64,000 nt of DNA, from assembly GCA_027489965.1 (NCBI GenBank), contig JAIXZA010000158.1, forward strand, positions 1-64,000, written 5' to 3'. The first letter of the stretch is position 1. The number at the start of each line of letters is the position of its first letter. Source of the stretch: Verrucomicrobiaceae bacterium (lineage in GTDB: Bacteria > Verrucomicrobiota > Verrucomicrobiia > Verrucomicrobiales > Verrucomicrobiaceae). The position numbers and the translations under genes are program-made. Positions 37,259 to 46,285 of the stretch are shown one piece after another. The notes under the pieces are model-generated. The model was given only the letters and a program-made list of their open reading frames with translations, was not told the DNA's origin and made no database searches.

Positions 37259-39373
37259 ATGAAGCTCATCCTCCTTCCCCTCCTCACCATCGCCATGTCC
37301 ATCTCCGCTGCTGTGCCTCCGACGGAAAAGAAACCCGTCACGGACGAATACCACGGCGTGCAGGTGGTGGATGAGTATCGCTGGCTTGAAGACGGGGACT
37401 CAGCGGCGGTGAAAGCGTGGACTTCCGCACAGAATCAATACTCACGCACCTGGCTGGATTCGCGGGTAGATCGATCAGGCATCGAGTCAAAGTTGAAGGC
37501 GCTTTATGCGCAAGACACGCCTTCACATACTGGCCTCGTCGCACGGCCTGGACTTCTCTTTGCGCTGAAGTTTCAGCCGCCGAAGCAGCAGCGGCTGCTC
37601 GTCACGCTCACTTCGCCCAATGACTTGGCGTCGGAAAAAATCGTGCTCGATCCGAACGAGATCGAACCCAAAGGCCAGGTGGCGATGGATTGGTTCGTGC
37701 CTTCGCCAGATGGCAGGCTCATCGCTGTCTGTCTGTCGGAGCATGGCAGCGAGGATGGCGCGCTGCACTTTTACCGGACCGACACGGGCGAGCCTCTGCC
37801 GGATCAAATCAAACGCGTGCAATACCCGACCGGCGGCGGTAGCGCGGCATGGACGCCGGACAGCAAGGGCATCTTCTACACGCGCTATCCGCACGCAGGA
37901 GAGCGACCCGAGGCAGACCTGAACTTCTACCAGCAGGTCTATTTTCACCAACTCGGTGCGCCCGCGAGCAGCGATGAATACTCTGCCGGAAAAGACTTCC
38001 CACGCATCGCCGAGATCGAGCTGCACACCTCAGATGATGGCCGCTGGTTGCTTGCCAGCGTGGCGAATGGCGATGGCGGTGAGTTCTCTCATCACCTCCG
38101 CGAAACCATTGCAGGCTCGCCTTGGCGACAGATCACCCGCCACGAGGACGGCATCAAAGAGATCGACTTCAGCCATGATGGAGCCGCGCTGTATCTGCGC
38201 TCGGTGAAGGACTCGCCACGCGGCAAGCTACTGCGGATGTCCACCGATGGCGTGCTGAGCGAGGCAAAGTTGATCGTGCCGGAGAGTGATGCGGTGATCG
38301 AGGGCTTCCTGCTCACGGCCAAATATCTTTTCATCGCCGACATGATCGGCGGGCCTTCACGCATTCGGCAGTTGGATCTGGATGGCAGCCATGAGAGCAT
38401 CGTTCCCATGCCGGTCGCGTCAGGAATCGGCGGGCTGCTCGTCATGGATGAGCGACTTCTGTTTCGCCAGACCAGCTTCGTCGCACCTGCCGCATGGATG
38501 CTCTACGACCCTGCTAAGACGAGCGTGGAGAAGACCGCGCTCTTCAACACTTCCCCCGTGGATTTCAGCGACATCGAAGCCGTGCGTGAGTTCGCCATCA
38601 GCATAGATGGAACCAAGGTGCCCATCAATATTCTCCGCCGCAAAGGCACGCCACTTGATGGCAGCAATCCAGCTCTGCTCTATGCCTACGGCGGCTACGG
38701 GCACTGCATGAGACCGGTGTTTAACTTTGAGCATCGCCTGTGGTTTGATCGCGGCGGCATCTACGTCGTCGCCAACATTCGCGGCGGTGGTGAATACGGC
38801 GAGGAATGGCATCTCGCGGGCAATCTGACGAAGAAGCAAAACGTCTTTGACGACTTCGCCGCCTGTGCCGCGCACCTCATCCAGCGCGGCTACACACGCG
38901 CTGACAAGCTCGCCGTCGAAGGCGGCAGCAACGGCGGTTTGCTCATGGGAGCCTTTCTCACACAGCATCCGCAGCTCGCGCGAGCCGTCGTCGCGCATGT
39001 GGGACTCTACGACATGCTGCGGGTCGAGCTTGATCCGAACGGAGCCTTCAATGTCACCGAGTTTGGCACCGTGAAAGACCCCACGCAGTTCCGCGCTCTC
39101 CACGCCTACTCGCCCTTTCATCAGGTGAAAACCGGCACACTCTATCCAGCGGTCTTTTTCCTCGCTGGCGAAACCGACGGACGAGTCAATCCCGCGCACA
39201 GCCGCCGCATGACGGCCGTGCTGCAATCCGCCACCAACTCTGGGAACCCCGTGCTCGCTCGCTTCAGCTCCGCCTCAGGTCACGGCATGGGCACCGCCTT
39301 GTCCGAGAAGATCGCGCAGAAGGCAGACGTGCTGGCCTTCCTCTTCGACCAGCTCGGAATGACCTCCAAATGA
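37259..39373 (+). CDS. Exported prolyl oligopeptidase (S9A)
   Basis: A 704-residue prolyl oligopeptidase with signal peptide (MKLILLPLLTIAMSISAA). The N-terminal PTEKKPVTDEYHGVQVVDEY and YRWLEDGDSAAVKAW motifs are typical of S9A. The triad is Ser557 (GGSNGG), Asp640 (GETDGRVNP) and His675 (SGHGMGT). It cleaves short peptides after proline in the periplasm. It starts one base after the stop of the DUF6288-like gene, so the three genes are one operon. With the S9 peptidase at 14315 it is the second proline-specific peptidase in the window. Confidence 0.9.
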   Translation: MKLILLPLLTIAMSISAAVPPTEKKPVTDEYHGVQVVDEYRWLEDGDSAAVKAWTSAQNQYSRTWLDSRVDRSGIESKLKALYAQDTPSHTGLVARPGLLFALKFQPPKQQRLLVTLTSPNDLASEKIVLDPNEIEPKGQVAMDWFVPSPDGRLIAVCLSEHGSEDGALHFYRTDTGEPLPDQIKRVQYPTGGGSAAWTPDSKGIFYTRYPHAGERPEADLNFYQQVYFHQLGAPASSDEYSAGKDFPRIAEIELHTSDDGRWLLASVANGDGGEFSHHLRETIAGSPWRQITRHEDGIKEIDFSHDGAALYLRSVKDSPRGKLLRMSTDGVLSEAKLIVPESDAVIEGFLLTAKYLFIADMIGGPSRIRQLDLDGSHESIVPMPVASGIGGLLVMDERLLFRQTSFVAPAAWMLYDPAKTSVEKTALFNTSPVDFSDIEAVREFAISIDGTKVPINILRRKGTPLDGSNPALLYAYGGYGHCMRPVFNFEHRLWFDRGGIYVVANIRGGGEYGEEWHLAGNLTKKQNVFDDFAACAAHLIQRGYTRADKLAVEGGSNGGLLMGAFLTQHPQLARAVVAHVGLYDMLRVELDPNGAFNVTEFGTVKDPTQFRALHAYSPFHQVKTGTLYPAVFFLAGETDGRVNPAHSRRMTAVLQSATNSGNPVLARFSSASGHGMGTALSEKIAQKADVLAFLFDQLGMTSK

Positions 39374-39383
39374 CTGCCGCCTC

Positions 39384-39527
39384 ATGACATCCATCAAGCA
39401 TCTCATTGCAATGTTCCTATTTTGCCTCAGCAGCCTCCCCTGATGAAATCGCAGCGCACGCGATACTCGAAGGCGTTTTGGCGAGAAGTTGAGACTTGCC
39501 CAGCCCTGTATTACCAAACTCCATGAA
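39384..39527 (+). other. Gene-remnant zone: signal-peptide fragment and LysR-like HTH fragment
   Basis: An ATG at 39384 encodes MTSIKHLIAMFLFCLSSLP, a credible signal peptide, and stops at 39443; one frame over the sequence continues PDEIAAHAILEGVLARS. A third frame at 39483-39527 reads EKLRLAQPCITKLHE, which resembles the recognition helix of LysR regulators (xxLxxAQPAxSxQIxxLE). No intact gene is present. The zone lies exactly between the hydrolase operon and the GHKL-nuclease gene and looks like a rearrangement scar. Confidence 0.4.
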
Positions 39528-42500
39528 AAACGCTGCCGCATTCATCTGGCGAGACGACTACCTCGTCGCGGCGAATCATGCGTCTCCCGAAAAACTGTTT
39601 GGCGAGAAAGGACTGCGGGCACTCTGTTATTGCACCTTGACCGGCAAAACTGACGTGGAAGCCGGGCTTAGAGGTCTTGTCGACGAAGAACTACTCGATT
39701 ACTATCGAGGTGAGAAGTTGAGGCACTATGAGAACCGCAATGCTCTACAAGAGCACGTTGGGCTCGAGAGCCAAATTTCGGGAGACTACAGCGGCAGGCT
39801 ATTCCTAGAACTCCTTCAGAATGCTGTTGATGCCATGTCAGACAAGCCAATCGGCCACAAGGGCCTTGGCTTTCGAGTGACGGCAAAGTTTGCTGAGTCC
39901 ATACGGGTTCATTCAGGTGGTCTTCATTTCCAGTTTTCTCGCGAGCGTGCCCGAACTCTGGTCAAAGAACACACGAAGGGTGAGATTGATGAGCCGTTGA
40001 TGCACCTACTCTCCGTCCCAGATTCGTGTGATCTACATTCAGAAGAGCCATTCATCCGCGACTTGGTTCAGAAATTCGACACGGTAGTGGTCTTGAAGAT
40101 CAAGCGTGAGAACGCCGCAGTGCTGAAGGCTCTGGATCAACAGTGGGCAGAAATCATCCGCAGCCCAAGCACGATGCTCTTTTTGCCCTCGATTGAGCAA
40201 ATCAACTGGGTGAGGGAGACGACGACAATTTCATGGGAAAGAAAATTGCTCACTGAAGGCGAAGGGCGATTTGCCTTCGTGGTGGACGGAACTCCGACGG
40301 AAGAGTGGCTGGTAAGGGGGGATGCTGAGAAAGCCCAGATTGCTGTCCGCTATGAGAATGGTGAACCAGTGCCGCTGACGCTGAGGTATCAGGACAGCAG
40401 GAGTATCCGCACCTTCTTCCGCACAGACGAGACCAATCCAGTTCCAGCACTTGTCCTTCATCTGAACTTGCCGCTTGAGCAAAATCGAGAGCACTTCTCT
40501 AAAGAACCTGCGGAGAGCAGACCAGAAGCACTAGAATCTGCTGCCGCTTTGATCGCTGATTTCGTTGCCGAACTTCCTGATTGCGGGATGGCTTTGGATT
40601 TTCTACGCTGGCCGGAAGGCGTTAGTGAAATCGCTGGCATTGATGGAAAGGTGGCTCGGCATTTGTGGTCTAAAATCAAGGATGCTGTCCGCAAGCGGGT
40701 TCCCAATGGGTATCCTGAACACATTAGTTTCGAGAAGCTTCGCTGTAAGCCCGAGAGTCATGGTTTTGAAGCTTGGGAGGAGGCAAAAGCCTTCATGATC
40801 GATTCCGCAGGCATAAAGTGGCGGGAGCATGGCTTTCTTCCACATAAGGCAGAGAATCCGGCGCGGTGTCAGACACTGCTCCGGCTTGATGGGGCGAGAT
40901 GGACTTCTTCTGCTCTCAAGAAACTTCCTCTTTTTCCCGTCGAAGGCAGTGAAGCTCTGCTTTCACCTGATTCAGACAAGATATTCTCACGCCCCAAGTT
41001 TGAAGTTGAGATCGTCCCGTCTGAGATCGGGGCGCACTTCGTCACAGAGGAATTTCAGCTTTCGTGGAAACGATTTGAGAGTGAATCGTCGAAAAAGCTG
41101 ATCACTGATCTATTCGGGTTGCACCGATTTTCCTTCGAGAGCGTCTGCCACGAATGTGTAGTGCCCGCTCTGAAAGAGAGAAACATCAGTGATTATCAGA
41201 GTTTGATCAACTTCTTGCATAGCATCTTCCCGCACGATGATGCAAAGCATAACAAGCCGTTTGATTGGAACAATACTGTGCAGGCTGGATTGTGCGATCA
41301 TCTCGAAGTCTGCTGTGATGACGGGCAGTGGAGAAAATCTCGACTGGTTTACGCATCAGAACCTTGGGGGGCTTCCGCCGTGCTCACTGAGTATTGCACG
41401 CAAGGGTCTCGGGCTGTCCTGGCACCGCCAGCGCCAGACTTTAGCGATGATGATCTGGCATCTTGGAAGCGTTTTTATGCGTGGATTGGTGTATCTTGGT
41501 GCCCCAAGGTGTTGCCAATAATTTCTCTTTCTGAGGATGATCAGGCTAGGTCAAGGAAGGGGCTAATGATGCAGGAGCCAAATTTTGGGTTTCGCGAGTT
41601 GGCAGGTATGTCTTTGCCTGAATGGCGAAGCTATTGCAGATCATTTGTTGCTAATTCCGCGAGGCCTTACCGGCTTCCATCTTTAGAATACGATTCTCGC
41701 ATGAAGCGAAACTGGCGGATTGATTGCGATTTATCCGTTTTGAAGGTTCAAGGTCTTTTGACGTTGCTTGAAGAGAACTGGATTTACTATGGCCAGTATC
41801 TCAAAGCCAGAGGGCACCGTTCTAGCAGCAAAAGCGAAGATCATGATAACGAACTTTGGGAATCCGACTCCTATCTCATTTGGAGCTTGCGTGTGCAGGG
41901 CTGGGTCCATTCAAAAAATGGCACGGAATGGCAAAGTCCTTGTAGCCTCTTTGTCGAGGGTTCCGTCACGAAACAGATTCCAGATTATATTCCTCGCCCT
42001 GCTGTTGAACCGAGGAACGCAGAATTCAGCAAAGCACTGGGCTTTCGCCGCTCATGGGAACAGGTCGATGAGGGGTTGTGGACTCAAATGCTCGACACAG
42101 CTTTATCCCTGCCTGCTTTCGAGGATGAGAGCTGCCGTGAGCGTGTTATCAGGCTCTACCTATCTTATCTCCAACAGCAATCCCCCAGACTAACGCGCCG
42201 TTGGTGGGCCGTTATTCGCCAGTCTGATGGGCGTGGTGACCAATGGATCAAACCTGAATCTGATGCGACACTCTACTACCTGGATGAGCCGCATCTTGAT
42301 TCTTTACGACTGCCCATTCACCTGTTCCCAGTCAAACTTGAGAGGCGTGCTATTGCCGAAGCGGCCGAGGATCGAATCGGAGCGAAGCCTCTCTCGCAGG
42401 CTCTGATTGGGACTGTCCTTGAGCAACAGAACCACCAACCTCTTGAGCAACTGATTCGTGACCGCCTTGGCGAACGTCTGGTTGTGGTCTGCCATTTGCT

Positions 42501-43755
42501 GGCTTCCACGAAAAGCCCCGAGGAGCGTGAACAGGTGACCCAAGAATTGTTCACAGCCATTCAGCAGATCGAGATTCACTGTTTGCAGCACCTCAACGTT
42601 CAGTTGTCGCTGGAAGATCAGGAATTGGGAACGAATTCCCAACTCGAATACTGGATTGATCGGCAAGGAGCCGTCACTCTCTACATCAATGGTGGCCTTC
42701 TAAACGGAGGCGACCCCATTTTGTGGGACATTCTTGCGCGGGGGCTGGCCGCTTGCCCTGGAGTGTGCATTCCTGCTGCCGAGCGTTCCTCGGTTGAAAA
42801 ATTGCTTGCCGCACCAACTCGTGATCTGCTGGAACGCGAAATGCGGAACTTGGCACTTCCGCTAGATCAGATGTCGCAACTTCTGCGAGTGGCTGAATCA
42901 CCCGCGACCGCCGCAAACTCACCCTTTGACCGAGTTGGGCAGGTGGATGACGCTGCCAGAATTGATGCTGCGGTGGAGCCATGCTTAGATCAACCAAGCG
43001 TGAACACGGACACTCCCAAAGAATCAGGAGTTACCGACGCAGGCGGAGCATCGCCGACCGTCACGAACTCCGAGCCTCGTCACAACCGTAAACCACAGAA
43101 CAGGTCAAGAACGCCGGGAGAGCAACGCCAGGACCATGCCACTGCCCGGAAGGCAGAAGTTTGGTTGCGAGAACGACTTCGCCACCATCTGGCTGGAAAG
43201 CCATTCCATGTTGATGAAGGCGTGCATCGAGATGAAGAAAATAGGGAATCAGACATTCGCATCCGACTCGAAGATGGAAGTTCAGACTGGCACATTGAAG
43301 TTAAGCATTTGTCCGGAGATTTAATCTACTGGTCCGAGTTGGAGATCCGCAAAGCGGAGAATCATTCGCCAAGCTATTTCATGGCTTTGCTCACTGGGGA
43401 AATTGAGCCTTTTCAGATAACATGGCTATGGAATCCTCTGGAGCTTCTCGGGAAGCTTCCATCACAAGTTGAATGGATTTGGCCAGAGGTCCGAAAACCC
43501 GTGTCGCATTCACCAGATATTGACTGGCTGGATGTCGGCCCTCCCCCGGAACGGCCAGAAGCTGAGCCTAGACGCAGCCATCGGATTGTGATTCCCTTGG
43601 GCATTCTTCAAAGCTCGTCAGACCCATTTGGTGAATTGGAGGGTAGGCTTGCTCGCGTCTCTGACGGCGGCGGGCTCCAGCCCACCCTCGGTGTCGATGG
43701 CCGACCGGATGAAGCGCGAATTGGGGAGCTGGGAAATGTTTTGAATCCTAAATGA
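39523..43755 (+). CDS. Large GHKL-ATPase / NO VEIN (DUF3883)-like nuclease protein, putative defence gene
   Basis: A 1,410-residue cytoplasmic protein with no signal peptide. Near the N terminus (residues 88-116) it has a sacsin-type GHKL N-box (ELLQNAVDA, Glu96, Asn100, Asp103) and IGHKGLGFR, the G2-type glycine motif. Only 5 residues separate these, so the DxGxG G1 box and about 40 intervening residues usual in the family are absent. A long middle region has no recognised domain. The C-terminal domain (about 1210-1310) shows a PD-(D/E)XK arrangement: Asp1244 (ESDIRIR), Glu1259-x-Lys1261 (IEVKHLSG) and WSELEIRKAEN, as in DUF3883/NO VEIN modules. G+C is visibly lower than in its neighbours. 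Proteins of this build occur in antiphage islands; a role in DNA or phage defence is inferred. TTG at 39496 is an alternative start. Confidence 0.75.
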   Translation: MKNAAAFIWRDDYLVAANHASPEKLFGEKGLRALCYCTLTGKTDVEAGLRGLVDEELLDYYRGEKLRHYENRNALQEHVGLESQISGDYSGRLFLELLQNAVDAMSDKPIGHKGLGFRVTAKFAESIRVHSGGLHFQFSRERARTLVKEHTKGEIDEPLMHLLSVPDSCDLHSEEPFIRDLVQKFDTVVVLKIKRENAAVLKALDQQWAEIIRSPSTMLFLPSIEQINWVRETTTISWERKLLTEGEGRFAFVVDGTPTEEWLVRGDAEKAQIAVRYENGEPVPLTLRYQDSRSIRTFFRTDETNPVPALVLHLNLPLEQNREHFSKEPAESRPEALESAAALIADFVAELPDCGMALDFLRWPEGVSEIAGIDGKVARHLWSKIKDAVRKRVPNGYPEHISFEKLRCKPESHGFEAWEEAKAFMIDSAGIKWREHGFLPHKAENPARCQTLLRLDGARWTSSALKKLPLFPVEGSEALLSPDSDKIFSRPKFEVEIVPSEIGAHFVTEEFQLSWKRFESESSKKLITDLFGLHRFSFESVCHECVVPALKERNISDYQSLINFLHSIFPHDDAKHNKPFDWNNTVQAGLCDHLEVCCDDGQWRKSRLVYASEPWGASAVLTEYCTQGSRAVLAPPAPDFSDDDLASWKRFYAWIGVSWCPKVLPIISLSEDDQARSRKGLMMQEPNFGFRELAGMSLPEWRSYCRSFVANSARPYRLPSLEYDSRMKRNWRIDCDLSVLKVQGLLTLLEENWIYYGQYLKARGHRSSSKSEDHDNELWESDSYLIWSLRVQGWVHSKNGTEWQSPCSLFVEGSVTKQIPDYIPRPAVEPRNAEFSKALGFRRSWEQVDEGLWTQMLDTALSLPAFEDESCRERVIRLYLSYLQQQSPRLTRRWWAVIRQSDGRGDQWIKPESDATLYYLDEPHLDSLRLPIHLFPVKLERRAIAEAAEDRIGAKPLSQALIGTVLEQQNHQPLEQLIRDRLGERLVVVCHLLASTKSPEEREQVTQELFTAIQQIEIHCLQHLNVQLSLEDQELGTNSQLEYWIDRQGAVTLYINGGLLNGGDPILWDILARGLAACPGVCIPAAERSSVEKLLAAPTRDLLEREMRNLALPLDQMSQLLRVAESPATAANSPFDRVGQVDDAARIDAAVEPCLDQPSVNTDTPKESGVTDAGGASPTVTNSEPRHNRKPQNRSRTPGEQRQDHATARKAEVWLRERLRHHLAGKPFHVDEGVHRDEENRESDIRIRLEDGSSDWHIEVKHLSGDLIYWSELEIRKAENHSPSYFMALLTGEIEPFQITWLWNPLELLGKLPSQVEWIWPEVRKPVSHSPDIDWLDVGPPPERPEAEPRRSHRIVIPLGILQSSSDPFGELEGRLARVSDGGGLQPTLGVDGRPDEARIGELGNVLNPK

Positions 43756-45386
43756 ACATGAAGCACACCTTCACCCTCCTCGCAGCCCTGCTGCTCCTGC
43801 CCATTGCGGCTCACAGCGCTGAGCCCGACACCAAAACGCTGCGTGTTTTCATCTTCGCGGGCCAATCGAACATGGTCGGCACGCATTCGAGGGTGAAGGA
43901 CATCCATCGCTTCCCGCCGTTTGCGGGGCTCGATCAGCCGCAGAAGGACGTTTTGTTCTCTTATAAGCTCGGGCGTGAGAACATGGAGACTTCGCAGGGC
44001 TGGATTCCGATGCAACCGACGCGTGATTACTTCGGGCCGGAGCTGAGCTTTGCCAAAAAGGTGTCGCAGAGCATCGAGGCACCCATCGCGGTCATCAAAG
44101 TGGCCTCGGGTGGCACGACGCTCGGCAAGGACTGGAATCCGGACATGCCGGACGGCTTCAAGCTTTACCCGCTGGCGCTTGAGCATGTGCGTGCCTCGCT
44201 GGCCGAGCTGGATCGAAAAAAGATCGCGTATCGCATCGAGGGCTTCGTGTGGCATCAGGGGGAGAACGACATGTTCGACAAGGCCTTCAAGCCGGCCTAC
44301 GCGGCGAACTTGAAGAACTTCATCGCGTGCTGGCGTCGCGATTTGAAGCTGCCGAACCTGCGCTTCTACCTCGGCGAGCTTTGCACGAAGACGATCTGGG
44401 GCATGGACAACCGCGACAACATGCTCGCGATCCGCACGGCGCAAAAGGCGGTCGCGGATGCAGATCCACTCGTGGACTACGTGCCCACCAATCACGACGC
44501 GGTGGAGATCGGCGGCGAAACGGGGCTGCACTATCACTACGGCACGCTCGGGCAGCTCGAGCACGGCGTGAATCATGCGGACGCGTATCTGCGCACGCTC
44601 GGCATCGAAACCAGCCGCGACAGGCCGCTCAAAGCCTGGCCGTATGCCAAAGGCAGCTCAGTAAAACTCTTCGTCCTCGCCGGACATCGCAACATGGAGG
44701 GCGAGCGTGCCTTCCAACAAGAACTCGGAGCGGCGGCGAGTGAGGATGCGCAGATCGCTTTCAAATACGACCTCGGTGGCGGCTTCAAGACCTCGAAGGG
44801 GTGGGAACCGCTTGGGCCAGCGGGTGCTTACGACACCTTTGGGCCGGAGTTGAGCTTCGCGAAGACCTTGCGAGCCACGGAGAAAGGGAATGTCGCCATT
44901 GCGAAGTTCACGCACAGCGGCACGCAGATGAACGACTGGACGCCTGAGGGCACGACGGCCAAGGACATGCATGTTTACCCGGCGTTCATCGCCTTCATCC
45001 GCAGCGCGATGCAGGAGCTGAAGGACCGAGGCTACACCGTGGAGCTGGCGGGCATCTTTTATCACGCAGGCGAGAATGACATGGCCTTTGGCCCCTATCG
45101 CAAACAAGCCGCGAAGTGGCTGCAATCGACTGTGGCGCAAAGTCGCATAGATTTGGCGATGCCGTCGCTGAAGTGGTTCGTGAGCCAGCAACTGCCGCCA
45201 GATGAAAAAGGGCTCAACCAGATCGACATCACCGCTGATCTCGCGGCCCTCGTGGCGGCTGATAAAGCGTTCATTCACATCCAGGCTTTGAATTTGCCGC
45301 CGCAGCCCGAGAAGCTCGTGCTCGACACCGCAGGCGTTGTTGCGCTGGGGGATTTGCTTGCCCGTGGGTACTTTGATCGCCAGTAA
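43752..45386 (+). CDS. Double SASA esterase with one catalytically impaired copy
   Basis: A 544-residue exported protein (signal peptide ending LLLLPIAAHSA) made of two tandem SASA-type SGNH esterase domains. The first has VFIFAGQSNMVG with Ser39 and FVWHQGENDM; the second has LFVLAGHRNMEG, with Arg313 where the nucleophilic Ser should be, and FYHAGENDM. The second copy is therefore probably not hydrolytic and may bind substrate. ATG at 43752 overlaps the upstream stop (ATGA); ATG at 43758 is also possible. It probably belonged to the SASA/DUF6288/POP operon now 4.4 kb upstream. Confidence 0.85.
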   Translation: MNMKHTFTLLAALLLLPIAAHSAEPDTKTLRVFIFAGQSNMVGTHSRVKDIHRFPPFAGLDQPQKDVLFSYKLGRENMETSQGWIPMQPTRDYFGPELSFAKKVSQSIEAPIAVIKVASGGTTLGKDWNPDMPDGFKLYPLALEHVRASLAELDRKKIAYRIEGFVWHQGENDMFDKAFKPAYAANLKNFIACWRRDLKLPNLRFYLGELCTKTIWGMDNRDNMLAIRTAQKAVADADPLVDYVPTNHDAVEIGGETGLHYHYGTLGQLEHGVNHADAYLRTLGIETSRDRPLKAWPYAKGSSVKLFVLAGHRNMEGERAFQQELGAAASEDAQIAFKYDLGGGFKTSKGWEPLGPAGAYDTFGPELSFAKTLRATEKGNVAIAKFTHSGTQMNDWTPEGTTAKDMHVYPAFIAFIRSAMQELKDRGYTVELAGIFYHAGENDMAFGPYRKQAAKWLQSTVAQSRIDLAMPSLKWFVSQQLPPDEKGLNQIDITADLAALVAADKAFIHIQALNLPPQPEKLVLDTAGVVALGDLLARGYFDRQ

Positions 45387-45454
45387 AATGACCACCAATC
45401 GTCCATGTTGGATTCTTTCATGGATGGCATCGGAAGTGGCTAAAGATCAGCCTT

Positions 45455-46186
45455 TTATTCTTTCTTCATCAAAAGCGACATGACGAATAGTCCTAGCAAC
45501 AGGCCCGAAGCTAAAATCAGCCAGAAATTCACTGGTGAATCACTCACGGTGCTGTGCACATCCATGCCAAAGATGCTGGCTAGCGCGGTCATAGGCAGAA
45601 AAAAGGCGGCCAACAGATTCAGGCGATGCGCAGTCGCTGACATCTGCCGTGCGGTGATGGCCTGAGCTTCGGCTTGGCGGGCTACGGTGAAGTTTAGGCC
45701 AAACTGAGCATCCTGAAGCAAGAGCTCCGCCGTACGCTCAATCCCTGCTGCTTGGTCACGTAGATTGATCAGTTCACGCTCGGACTTCAAAAACTCGCGC
45801 GCCTGCTGCATAGCCCGATGCAGCCCGCGTGAGGTTCGCAGCACTGGGGCGATCTCTTCCAGCACGCTGTGATACTCAATGGCTGTGTTGGCATGATTTT
45901 CAGCGTTCTCCAGATCAGTTAATCGGGTGTCAAAACCTCGCAGATGCTCATTCAATGAGGCGATACCATGACCCTGGAGGTTGCTCTTCCATTCGCCTTC
46001 GGGATTTCGCCAAAAGAGGGCAGCTTTACGCTGGTGCTCATCTGGTTTTGGAATTTGGTGGAGGATGATCAAGAGATGCCCATCTTCAAACATGGCGCGC
46101 TGGGGACCGGCCTCTCGACCCAGGCGATTGCTGATGGATTCTGGGACCAGCCAAAGTTTTGGCAGCAGATTGATTTCTGTTTTCAT
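45455..46186 (-). CDS. CorA/ZntB-like divalent cation transporter with GMD instead of GMN
   Basis: A 243-residue protein with an N-terminal soluble part, a long helix (about 100-175, ENAENHANTAIEYHSVLEE to AQFGLNF) and two C-terminal membrane helices. The pore-signature sequence after the first of these reads SIFGMDVHS, so Asp stands where the CorA family's GMN motif has Asn. The protein is shorter than usual CorA (about 316). It would transport or regulate Mg2+, Ni2+ or Zn2+ in the inner membrane; the altered motif may change selectivity or abolish transport. Confidence 0.8.
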   Translation of the reverse strand: MKTEINLLPKLWLVPESISNRLGREAGPQRAMFEDGHLLIILHQIPKPDEHQRKAALFWRNPEGEWKSNLQGHGIASLNEHLRGFDTRLTDLENAENHANTAIEYHSVLEEIAPVLRTSRGLHRAMQQAREFLKSERELINLRDQAAGIERTAELLLQDAQFGLNFTVARQAEAQAITARQMSATAHRLNLLAAFFLPMTALASIFGMDVHSTVSDSPVNFWLILASGLLLGLFVMSLLMKKE

Positions 46187-46285
46187 GAATCTGGCTGATT
46201 TAAGCGCGAATCCTTACCAAATAGAATACAATTTCTGCCTCAGTTTCTTTTCCGGTCAGCGGACAGGTTCGTAACCTTGAAGCTC

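Noticed and set aside
35704..37341. 545-codon open frame on the minus strand
   Set aside because: It is a shadow of the DUF6288-like PDZ/HEAT gene; the plus-strand product has a signal peptide, PDZ motif and HEAT repeats.
39443..39526. Possible IS66-like transposase start (MKSQRTRYSKAFWREVE)
   Set aside because: The 27-codon frame is too short and no other transposase part or inverted repeat is nearby; the LysR-like reading of the same bases is equally weak.
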